From: Closterium sp. Naga37s-1 | Lineage: Eukaryota > Streptophyta > Zygnematophyceae > Desmidiales > Closteriaceae | Length of the DNA stretch: 64,000 bases | NCBI GenBank assembly: GCA_947471745.1 | Contig: CANJKZ010000536.1 | Location: 310,001 to 374,000, forward strand | Direction of reading: 5' to 3' | Part shown: positions 10,210 to 20,888 of the stretch, piece by piece | How positions within the stretch are numbered: the stretch's first letter is position 1 | How the letters are laid out: the number at the start of each line of letters is the position of its first letter | Position numbers and translations under genes: made by a program | Notes under the pieces: generated by a model | What the model saw: only the letters and a program-made list of their open reading frames with translations | Told to the model about the DNA's origin: nothing | Databases searched by the model: none

Positions 10210-13200
10210 CTAAGAAGCACCCTTTCTCGCCCTTCCCCCGCTTCCTCGGCCTTTTCCACCCTTCGTGGGCCCCTTGCTTGAGTTGCCTGCAGATTTTCCT
10301 ACAAGTCGCAAACGGACCGCTGCAAAACACACACCACACAAACGACTATTTGAGCTGGAACATGGAGTTAAAAAATATATCACATGACCTGATTGCACGG
10401 TTGCAAGTACCTTCATCGTCTTCATCATGCTCACTGCTTGCATCCTCCGCTGCATCATCGTCTTCTTGCAGTGTTCCAACTGTCAAACGTGAATGGGGCA
10501 TTATCAATACCAGAACAGACGTTTTAATCAGAACACCCATCTAGCCTGAATGGCAAGGAATCCTCTGTGCTTAACGACTGACCATGCAACCAGCGAACAG
10601 AAAATAGCTGTTAGGGGCAGCTCACCTTCATCAACAGCCACAGGAAGATCAGTGTCAGCCTGCAAAAGAGAAGCCTCATCCACACCTCCTCCACCCGGCG
10701 GCTTAGCCACCTTGCTTCGACCACCTGCCTTCCCACGCCCCCCTGGCAGCTGGAGAGGCGGCAGGGTGGCAGCACACTTGGCCTTGTGTGCCTGCTGCTC
10801 CTTCTTGAATTCCCGTGTCAGCCGAGCCTTCACTGGCGCTGGCACACCCTCCATAGGACCAGATCGACCCTGGATGCACAAAAGAATGGAACATTTACTG
10901 AAACATGCCGAAAATGGATCGGGACAAGGGGAGTGCAGGGTAAGGGGGGTACGGCGTTTAAAAGGAAACAGTTTGGCGTTTGCAAAATGCTGGAATGAAA
11001 CCACTTGCCTTGAAGTGTGAGAGCTCCACGGCAGTGTCAAGGTCGTCAAGTGTGAGGCCATACTCCAGCATCTCCTCTACCACAGTGTCCACCCCATCCT
11101 GCAGTGCACATGCGTGTAATGTAATGACAGCGAGGAAAGGAAAAGGGATGGGGGTGGGAGGGGTGAGGGGTGAATCATAGGGGGGCGTGGAAGGGGGCTG
11201 AAGGATGCTTTGCAGTTGAGGGTCAAATCGAGAAGCACACCTGTGCGTGTTTGTGCAGAGGCTGTGTAAGGGAGGAGACAAGGGGCTCCAAGTAGTCAAG
11301 GCGAACCACTTGCCTGCATCACAGGGAAAGAGAAGGTACATGTCAGATAACAACCTTGCAGGACAGCAAACGAGGAATAGAGTAGGACAGGGAGGATGGG
11401 CCAGGAAAGGATGCCCAGATGATATGGTGGGAGGGAGGGGAAGGGGGTGAGGGGGGCAAGAATACCTTGATGGGTTGGGGAGCAGATGGGAGGAGAGGAG
11501 GTGCTGGTGCAGGTCATCCAGCAAGCGGTAGTTCTTGCCCATGGAAGAGTTCTTCCCCAGCCAGCCTGGGAAGCGATTGAAGTTCCGCTCGCCCTGTAAA
11601 TAGAATGCTCAGCAGACAGTGAGGTCAACATTGCAAGCAGGATTGCATGAAAAGGTTCCCGGAGCAATTTCAAAGGGAAAAATGATGGGACATAGTTGGC
11701 TGACCTCTAGAAGAGTGACCCTTCGCCCAGAGACCATCAAGCCCCTGCTCAGATCACACCACACCACACCAACATGGTTAAAGATTTGAGGCCAAATGGA
11801 AACAGCGGAGAAATGCCAAGTATGGGGTAATGGTATGTGGTATGCAGTGAGATGGTGTCAGCATGACACGGGGGAGCTCACGGTGTGATGCAGGACATGA
11901 CAGCAGCGAACTGCAGGTGCTGCCACTGCTGGTATCTGCGCACTTGCACGTTCACCAGGTCCCCGCTGGAGATGGCATCGGCCGCTTGGGAGAGACGAGC
12001 AAGCAGGTGAGGAGACGAGGGGTCGTTGCCAGGCACGTGGTTCAGGTAATTCTCCTGCAAAGGGTGACATCGTAGGCAGGGTGCGTCAGGTAGGTGTCAG
12101 GTCAACACATCCCTTTGAATACGCAAACAAAACACTGGAGAGGCTGGGAATGGTGCAGGGCTGGCCACATGAATCACAATAGAGGCCTGAGTGTAATGCA
12201 TTCAAAGAGCAGTTTATGTGTCACACGGTGGGGCGAGCTCACAGGCTCATACTGATGGTGTGTGATGGTGAAAGTGGGAGGCGGTGGCACCTGGATGAAG
12301 AGCGGCATGAGGTCGATGTCTGACATGGCTGCATCAACGAGAATGTCCAACCTCTTGCCACGCGCTCCATACCCCATCAGCCTGCAGCAACCAGAAAGGG
12401 GTAAAAGGGGTAGCCAATGCATAAGTGCACTGGAACAACAGCAACCATGCAGTGCCTATGGAACTTGAATGCCCCATCACAAGGTGCAGAAATGGACGGC
12501 TTGGGTTGAAATCTCGCCAGTCATCCCCCGCTGCCCCCATACAGCATATTGACTACTCCCCCTCACCCCCCTCCCCTCCCCTCCCCTCCCCTCCCCCCCA
12601 CTGCACGCACGTGTCGGCAGCGGCCATGGGGCGGATGTCCTCGTCCTTGGCGTTGGCCTGCATGCGCTGCTTCACCTCCTGGTACGACAGCTGCCGGCAG
12701 CTCAGCGCCATGTACTGCAGCTGGTTCAGCGCCAGCCGCATGTCCCCCCCCGTGCGCTCTGCTAGCTCCTCCAGGGCATTCTGAGGGCAGAGGAACATGT
12801 CAGCTGAGGAATCTGAGAGACGTTTGAATGCGGTTGGATGCGCATGCACTAAGATGAATTACATGGGTTGTTGCAAGAGTGACCGGTGCTTGGAAGGAAA
12901 TACAAAGAAAGTGCGTCGATGCAAAGAAAAAGGTATGTGGAGTGGGTCAAGCTTGGCTTGGAGCACTCACATCGGCGATTTGGATCTTCTCAGCGTTCGC
13001 CACCTGCCGCAATCTCTTGGCCATCTGCAGCGGAAGTAACTCAGTGAGTTAGGCGACACGAAATGGCACAACCAGTGGACTTGCAGTGCAAGTGCAAAAA
13101 GGTCAAACAGGCTGCAGCGCTGACCTGTTGTCTGGTGGGCTTCCTGTAGTTGAGGAGCAGGCAGTGATTGACGAGGCTCTTGAGCTTCTGACTGTAGCGG

Positions 13201-14629
13201 TCATTGCAGATGCAGATGATGGGCACACGACTCTCCTTGATGCTCGCTATCAGGTGCGCCACGCCCCCCCTGTCGCCCCCTGACATGCCGTCCACCTCAT
13301 CCATGATCAGCGCAGCTCGATCCACTTGCTGCTGCTGCTGTTGCTTGCCCCTGCAGCAGCCCACATGACACACCACTTAGTCCAGCAAAGCACTGTATGG
13401 TTGTCATAGTAACGAGACTTCGTGCTTGTGTGCAGGCAGGCGCATGTGCTGAATGGTCAAACATGCACGATGGGAAGGTGAGGGGATTCCAAGGGCTGAG
13501 GAGTGATACTTGGTGGTGGTGGGGACGGGGGAGAAGCGGAGGGTGGTGTTGGAGATCATCTCCTTGATGGTGTTGGACGTGGCGCCACCCATGCCGTTGC
13601 GGATTTTGGAGTCCGACTTCCCTCGAGAGTCACTGGCGTTCACCTGGTGGGAGAGCGGAGGGTGGTGGAGCAATGGTGATGCCATGACACACACCAAGGT
13701 GCACACCAAGCGAGTTACGCAAGCCGATGCTCAGAACACCAGCCAGCTACTGTGATGTGAAGGCACTGTCCGATATAAGCTACTTGACATGCAAGTCACT
13801 TGGTCAACAATGAGGCGCAGCACAGCAAGCTTCAACAGGGCTCACCTCGAGAGGCGAGAAGCCAAGAGCAGCACAGACAAGGCGAGCTGTAGTGGTCTTG
13901 CCAATGCCCGGCCCTCCACTGAGCAGCACTGCCTTCTTGTTCATGTCCCCCCCTGCCGCCCCTCCTCCACCTGCCCCGCCCTTCCCACCCTTCTTGCCCT
14001 TCTTGGCCCCTCCTTGTCCCAGATGCCTCGCCTCCCAGCCTGCCAGCCAGTCATGCAGCTGCTTCACCTGCAGGGGTGGCATGACATGGCAGGAGAGGAA
14101 GGAGCCCATTCGGAAGGTGTAAGGCAGCAGCAGAGGGAACAAATGAATCTTGACAGGTGACACCAGTGTGTAACAGCAACACGCACCAGGCCTTGGTTAG
14201 CGATGATATCTGCTGTGCTCTTGGGAGCGTACTTCTGCGGCCATGACTCCACCTCCACTGGTCCCGATCCCGCTGCAGCTGTAGGGGCCACCACTGGCCT
14301 CGCTGCAGCAGCGTTCGTCTGGCTCGCTAGGCCTCCTGCACCAGCCGATGGATCTGCCTTGAGCTTCTTTGGGAGTCGATCAGTGTCAGGCTTGTGATCG
14401 TCAGCAGGTCGTCCCTTATCTGCAGGGAATTGTGAAGCAAAGAAAGTGTTTGAGCTTCCCTGCTTAGCCTACGCATCCGTACATAAGAAAAGGCTACAAC
14501 CGACGAGACAACAGCACCTGCAACCAGCGGCTGTTTAGCCGGGGGTGATTTCGCTGGTGCAGATTGCTGCTTCTTTGCCGCAGCACGGATAAGGTCAAAG
14601 AGGCCATCCTCTGTGAGGAACTTCACCCT

Positions 14630-14670
<41 letters not shown>

Positions 14671-16278
14671 GCACATCGGAGTCATGAGAACCGCAGATCA
14701 GATGGAAGACAGAAAGCGGCTGTGAATGGTGGACCGCCTTACCCAAGCTCTTTAGCCTTGGTAGACTTTCTGCCTCCAATGTCTTCATCAGCGAGGAGGT
14801 AGGTCTGCATCCAAACACGAAGGAAACAAAAGGAATCAGTCTGCAGGTTCAGGTTTCTGACATTCCCTTTTGATGACACACGATTGTGTCAAGGTTACTC
14901 CACATTGTAACAGTAACACCTGACCTGAACATAGCCATTCCAGTACTTGGATACTGAAGGCATGGTCCATGGCTTTACCACCACGGGTTGCTGACTAGAG
15001 CAGGCACGCATTCCCCAACATGTCACTGCAGTCTCAACAGCATTCTCCCTGAAGGAGCTTGATGGCGCGTTGATTCCAGTGTTATGAGTTGGCAGCATAA
15101 CATTGGCGGAATTGCAGCAAAGAGGAGTCTGCTGAAACAGCTGTTCAATTCAAACTTCCAGCCAGTCTTGAGCTTCCAGAATAGCAACTACGGAAGGCAT
15201 ACCCACCGTTTTTCCACTGACAGAGCCGGTGATCCGACCACCATGCCTCTTGATCAAGTCCTCTGCATCCTCCCTCTCCAAGCTGCATGTCAGGCATTGT
15301 TAGCGTGAGAAAGTTGTGAAGGAACACTTGCTGCAAATGCAACAGTTACGAAGGTAACTGACCTGTCAAGAGTGCCACTGATAACAAAAGTGATCCCCGT
15401 CAAAGCATTTTCGGGACCTTCAGGTACTTCCTGCAAAAGCAGCAACAAGTCAGCCCCTATCTTGTAAAAAACGACGAGCATTGACTCACTAAGTGCAGCA
15501 TACCTTCTCTCCTTTGTGTGGGGGAGCGGATCTTTCCCCGAAAAAGCCACCTCTGCCTCCCCAGCCTCTTCCTCGGCCTCCACCCCCACCTCGACCCCCT
15601 CCAGCATCACCACCGCCTCTACCCCCACCACCTCCTCTTCCTCGACCTCCAGTATCTTTCGCCTCAGCAGCAGATGCAGGCTGAGGCTTCGACGGCGTAG
15701 CCTTCTTCGTGGTAGGTCCGGCCTTACCCCGCTTCCTCTTTCCAGCCGGTTTTTCCTCTTCTTCTTCTTCCTCCTCGTCTGCTTCGTCCTCATCCTCCTC
15801 ATCAGCATCATGACTGCCTGAATCCTTACCAACAACGAAATCCGCATCATCTTCATTGTCGTCTTCCTCATCATCTTCGTCATCATCTACGATCATGGAC
15901 CTTTTCCTTGGCTTCTTAGAAGGCGTTGAAGAGGCTTTGACGGCCTTAACTCCTCGTTTAGGCTCATCCTTAGCAGCTGATGCCTTCTGTAATGCGCTTG
16001 CTCGTTCCGGCTTCTTGAGAGGCTCGCTCGTTTTCGTGGGAGTTGGAGCATGAGATCCTTTACGCAGGATAGAGCTTGACGGAGACTTCAAGGGAGAAGC
16101 CGAAGTTGCAGATACGACATCCGTTTCCTAAACATGATGACGAAAAGAAGATTAGCTACGTGCGTAACAAAAGCCACGGAAAAACTGATGATTAAAGCTT
16201 TACCTTCTTCTTCTCAGCCTCAGATACTGGAGTTGAGGTTTTTTTTCCGAACCAGCGACGAATGTCCCCTTTCTGCAT
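10210..16278 (-). CDS. RFC1: Replication factor C subunit 1 (clamp-loader large subunit)
   Basis: Large subunit of the clamp loader that opens PCNA and loads it at primer-template junctions. Twenty-one phase-consistent exons give about 1012 residues (Arabidopsis RFC1 is about 956). First exon 16204-16278 starts MQKGDIRRWFGKK, a PCNA-interacting-peptide-like motif. Exon 15504-16127 is an acidic and RGG-rich nuclear region with KKPRKRS. The BRCT domain (exons 15430 to 14518) has GITFVISGTLD and LIKRHGGRITGSVSGKT. The AAA+ module has Walker A GGPGIGKTTTARL (exon 13846-14067), Walker B LIMDEVDGM and sensor-like ICICNDRYS (exon 13125-13350). The C-terminal RFC1 domain has GERNFNRFPGWLGKNSSMGK. A 40-nt exon (11705-11744) and a GC-AG intron (donor after 11009) are both needed to keep the frame. 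The C-terminus is basic (KGGKGRGSGGRARKGAS), as usual. Confidence 0.94.
14631..14669 (-). repeat. (CAG/CTG)13 at an RFC1 splice acceptor
   Basis: Thirteen perfect triplets sit immediately upstream (on the coding strand, as CTG) of the CTGCAG acceptor for the RFC1 exon starting at 14627. The repeat occupies the polypyrimidine-tract position. Its length may vary between strains. Confidence 0.9.
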
Positions 16279-17406
16279 TCTTGCTCGGTGTGAGTACGGT
16301 AAGACGACAACCTACTGCTGCTTTCCTTACGCGGCGCTGTTGAAATGTTCAGATGCCTTGGTGCTACTCTCACATTATTCTCCTGACGTTCAGTCCTTTG
16401 TTGGAGGTGGACAAGGCCTGAAATGGCTGGAATGCCTGGTTGAGGAACTGAGTAAGTATCGGAAAGAGGCATTTGGGGTGAACCTTACGCCATCCGCGTT
16501 ACGGGAATGCCCTACGCAATACCAGAAGCACTTTGTATCAAATTTGTTCGTGTCTAGACGACATTTTCAAAGCAGCTATAAGACTGCTTCAGTGAAATCT
16601 GACTAAATAACAAAATTCTCACTACAATTTCTTAACATGAAATTTTATCCAGTAAATTCCTTGCATCTCGTAATGCTTTTATTATTGAGAGCCTTTTTGT
16701 GCTCCATAACAGTGTAGGGCAAGTTGATGACTCACTCCGGTTTGGAATTTCCTGTCAAATATTTCTGTGGGATCAAAGTGTACCAGATCCAAGTGACCCC
16801 TGATACCGGAGGGGTCATTGTCCAGCATGGTGTTTGTTCTGTATCGAGTCTCCTTGTGAACGTCTTGGATGACTGCATGCGGCGAATCCACGCAAGCACA
16901 GTACGTATTTGGACAAGTCATTCGCATTCAAACAATCTCCACATTCCTATTGGCGCTTTGCATTCCCATATTGACGGCTAACCGCCCAACTGCTGAACCG
17001 ACACACCCGAAAACTTCAATTCAGCCAAGAACTGGAAACAAGGGGGAGCCCTTGAGAGTTCCAAGCGACGAGTCGCGTGTGCCTCCCTACGCATCGCGCA
17101 TTTGATCCACATAGAAATTGGGGCGACCAGTCTGCAATTGCAACATCCTCGCCAATCTGTCTCACCCAACAGCCCCACTGTCATTGCTCCCCACTGCATG
17201 CATCGAGTTTGAGAGCAAGTCGTCACGTCACAACTCACCTCACTCGCTGCTACGACCTACACGCATATCGACCCACCTTGTTCAAGCGTGTTTGTGAAGG
17301 CTCCACTTCGGAGATACCCAGGTGTACGCACGCGTCAGCATTTCTGGACGTCGTCCAGGGACTCCCAGTGACGGCTCGTGGATAAATCGTGGTGGAAATC
17401 ACAGCC
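16279..17406. other. Divergent intergenic region RFC1/MGL
   Basis: About 1.1 kb between the RFC1 start codon (minus) and the methionine gamma-lyase start codon (plus). It must contain both promoters and leaders. I see no domain-bearing open frame and no repeat. Confidence 0.5.
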
Positions 17407-20043
17407 ATGAGTCCGGAATTGGCAGTCGAGAAAGAGAACACGGCGAGTCTCATGGACGATCAAGTTCTTGCGATGAGCGGTGAGGACAATCTGTCGGTTC
17501 CAAAGCTCAATTCGTGCTCTGCGAGCGGAGGGGGCTCCTGCGTCGTAGAGAATGCCAAGAATCCGACATCGGTTCTTGGATTGCCTCCTGCGACCACTTG
17601 CGTCGCACACGATGCGTGCGACAGCAATTTCGCGGAGCAGAGCGCGCTTCTTGCGGCGGGAGGCAAGCGAAAGCTCGCCGAATCCGGCGCCGCGTGGGCT
17701 AGAGCCACCGGAAACACCGCAGGGGACTACACCGACGGATCCTGGGACCCGGTAACCTCCCTCGCGAGCATCCGACACGAGTTCGGCGAGCATGGCGGCG
17801 TGAACATGTCGATCGAGAACAGCGCGACGTTCACGGTCATGGAGCCGGAGAGCATGGCGAAGATCTTCACGGGGCAACTGGGCCCGGATAACGACTTCTT
17901 CGTGTACAGCCGGCACTTCAACCCCACGGTCATGGCGCTGGGCCGGCAGCTCGCGGCGCTGGAGGGCACGGAGTCGGCATATTGCACGGCTAGCGGCATG
18001 GCCGCGATTTCCGCCGCCGTGCTGCAGCTGTGCAAGCACGGCGACCGCATCGTCGCGTCCAACAGGTATTAATTTCTCGTTATTGAGAATCCGCAGCCTC
18101 CCTTTGATGTTGTCATACACTTCGTCGTTGCGCTGCTTTTCACTTCTCTTTTTTTCACATCGCCTATGTTTGGGTCTGTTATTCGTCAGGCTGTACGGCG
18201 GCACGTTCGCGTTCCTGGACTGCTTCCTCCCGCGCATGGCGGGCATCCGCACCACCTTCGTCGACATCACCGACCTCGCGGCTGTCGAGGCCGCTCTTAG
18301 CGGGGGCGACGTGGGGCCAACATGCGAGCTCGTCGGCAGCACAGCACCAGGCGCAGCCGCCGCCGTGCGTCCCATCGCGCAGGAGGCTACTGATGATCTG
18401 AACGCCACCGGCGTATGCACCACCCCACTGCCGCCAGGAGCGGACTCGCTGAATAATTCTGCCAGGGATGGCGCAGCTGTTCCGGCAGGTCCGAAGCGCG
18501 CGGGGCCGGCGCGAGTGCTGTTCTTCGAGACGATTTCGAACCCCACGCTGGTGGTGGCGGACGTGCCGGCGCTGGCGGCGGCGGCGCACAGGCACGGCGC
18601 GGCGGTGGTGGTGGACAACACGTTCGCGCCCGTGCTCGTGTCGCCCGCCAAGCACGGCGCGGATGTGGTGGTGCACAGCCTGAGCAAGTTCATCAGCGGT
18701 AAGGGGGGGAAGAGATGGCTTGCTTCGTCGATCGTTCTGCCGACATACAACACTCTTGTGTTGCCTTTTGCTGGGAGACGATGATCATGCCAGGCATCCT
18801 TTCTTCTGCTGCTCTTGCACCACGTGATTCTGTGTGTGATCTCTCTTACCCTGGTATACCCCATTGTACCCAATGATGACCCCACCCCACTCATCAGGAG
18901 CGTCGGACGTGATAGCTGGGTGCGTGTGCGGCTCGGCTGCCTTCATCGCATCGCTCATGAGCCTCACCTCGGGCTCGCTCATGCTGCTGGTGGGTCTCTC
19001 AGTGCACACACGCGCACGTGCACACACACACATATACGGCGCACACGCGCACGTGGTTCTCTTTGCCTTTATCGCATCGCTCATGAGCCTCACCTCCGGC
19101 TCGCTCATGCTGACGGTGGGTTCCTCACCACACACACGCACAGCACACACAGGCGCATGTACGGGCGCACTTGCACCCACTTGCTGCTTCAACACCCCAC
19201 AGCTATCACGCAACTCTCACAGCCCTGTCATGTTATGCCAATTCTCGATCCACTCTGTACTGCCCAACCCTTCCCTCTCTTTGCTGCCCGATCCTTCTCC
19301 CCCTCCCTCTTCTCTCCCCCCCCCCCCCTCGCTTCCCGCAGGGCGCCACCATGAATCCGCAAGTCGCATTCAACCTCTCGGCCCGCCTGCCCCACCTACC
19401 TCTGCGCATGCGAGAGCACGGCAGGCGAGCGCTGCTCTTCGCCTCGAGCCTGCACGCGCTGGACCTGCCTGTGTGCTACCCCGGGCTGCCCTCGCACCCC
19501 CAGGCACACGTCCTCGCACGTATCTCCAACGGTTCCCGCCTCCACCTGCTCCCCTCTTCTGCTAAGGCTGCACCTGCTGTTGGCGGTGGTACTGCTGCTG
19601 CTGTCGGCAGTGGTGTGGGAGTGGGAGGGGAGAGTGGTGGGGCAGAGTGGGTGGGCCCGTATGCGGGGGGTGGTATGCTGAGTCTGGACCTAGGGAGTAC
19701 CGCCATGGCATACGACTTCATGAGGCACCTGCAGAACAACGCCGAGTTTGGATACATGGCTGTGTCCCTCGGGTTCCATGACTCCCTTGTGTCCTGCAGT
19801 GGCGCCAGCACCAGCAGTGAGATGCGCGCAGAGCAGCGGCAGGCCGTGGGGATTTCTCCCGGGCTCGTGCGCATGTCGGTGGGGTATACGGGCAGTGAGG
19901 AGCAGCGGTGGACACAGCTGCTGCAGGCTGCTGCTGCTGTGGGACTTGTTGAGGGGGAGGGAGGGGGGAAGAAGAGGAAAAGTATGTTGGTGGGGGAGGC
20001 AGAAGGAGAGGATGTGGTGGGTGGAGAGGGAGTGGTGGTGTGA
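17407..20043 (+). CDS. MGL: Methionine gamma-lyase (PLP enzyme)
   Basis: Cleaves methionine to methanethiol, ammonia and 2-oxobutanoate; a cytosolic pyridoxal-phosphate enzyme of the Cys/Met-metabolism fold. Four exons, phase-consistent, 653 residues: 17407-18065, 18190-18698, 18898-18989, 19342-20043. Plant-MGL hallmarks are RHEFGEHGGVNMSIE, LGPDNDFFVYSRHFNPTV, the cofactor region SGMAAISAAVLQL, VVVDNTFAPVLVSPAKHGAD, and HSLSKFISG with the Schiff-base lysine. The C-terminal half has GATMNPQVAFNLSARLPHL, LQNNAEFGYMAVSLGF and GISPGLVRMSVGY. It is about 210 residues longer than Arabidopsis MGL. The extra length is an N-terminal extension of about 100 residues, an insert before ARVLFFETISNPTL, an insert after HVLARISN, and a low-complexity tail. 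A diverged copy of exon 3 lies in intron 3. The extension does not look like a clear transit peptide. Confidence 0.94.
18936..19124 (+). repeat. Duplicated MGL exon 3 segment
   Basis: The 3' two thirds of exon 3 plus its donor (18936-18996, encoding AFIASLMSLTSGSLMLL) recurs at 19063-19124 (AFIASLMSLTSGSLML then ACG|GTGGGT), about 127 bases downstream. A CA-rich stretch separates the copies. The second copy retains a donor but lacks the first third and the acceptor, so it is probably not an independent exon. Confidence 0.9.
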
Positions 20044-20888
20044 GGGTGGAGTGGAGGATGATGAGGGTTAGTAGAAGCATACTGTGATTATTGTTTATAT
20101 TAAACGGTGTGACATGTACATAGGGTTTTGCTTACTGTAAATACTGTGTGTTTGGTAGTGGGCATGCACTATTGTATTTCACTCAATGAAAAGATATGAA
20201 CCTACAACCATGCGACCTGGGCAAAAGGGAAAGAGCTCACATGCAGCATTGCTTGCTGCATCAGCATACTGCTCACCGCACACTGCAACAGCATTCTCCC
20301 TCTGCATGTATTACCGAACCAGTTGCATGACATTGCATAGCATTGTATGACATGGCAGCATAAGCAGGCCAAGCACCCGATGCACATGTACAAGAAACTT
20401 CTACTCGCACAGCCATTTCTTTAGGCACTGTACAAAACCCGTAGTAGTAAACAAGAAGCTTATCGCCAAAGCTGGTGATAGGAACATATCACCAAAGCTT
20501 ATCGCCGAGGAGGCACTGTTAGAGAGGTGAGCAGCTGAAAGGTATGGTCTGTGTGGATGCCTACCTAGGCAGCATAAGCAGAGAACATGCGTGGCTGTGC
20601 AGGTTAGCACAAGTGCATGATATGTGCTGTTGTGCGAGTCAGCAAAGCAGAGGATATGTGTGGGTCAGCGGAAACGGATGCAATGTGTGGGCCGGATGTG
20701 CCATGAGATGGTGGCAGCAGAGGGTGGCCCTTTGAGATGAGTGAGAACCTCTAGGGCAAGGCAAGGCTAGACTGCATCTGCGTTGAGAGGTGATGGTGCA
20801 GGGAGGGATGCATGCGTGGTGGCATGTGTGGTGGCACGCGCAATGCCCATTGCTGCGCTGCATGTCTGCATGTGAGCATGTGAGCATG
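20044..20888. other. Convergent intergenic spacer MGL/RIN
   Basis: The 3' ends of MGL (+) and the RIN-like ligase (-) face each other. The region is AT-richer near 20070-20200, fitting the MGL 3' UTR, and becomes TG-rich towards 20888. I see no gene. Confidence 0.5.

Noticed and set aside
16262-16606. Small plus-strand gene in the RFC1/MGL spacer
   Set aside because: Overlaps the RFC1 first exon, has no recognisable domain and no supporting splice structure.
17335-18894. 519-codon minus-strand frame opposite MGL
   Set aside because: It is antisense to the securely identified MGL exons and has no domain; it arises from high GC and codon bias.
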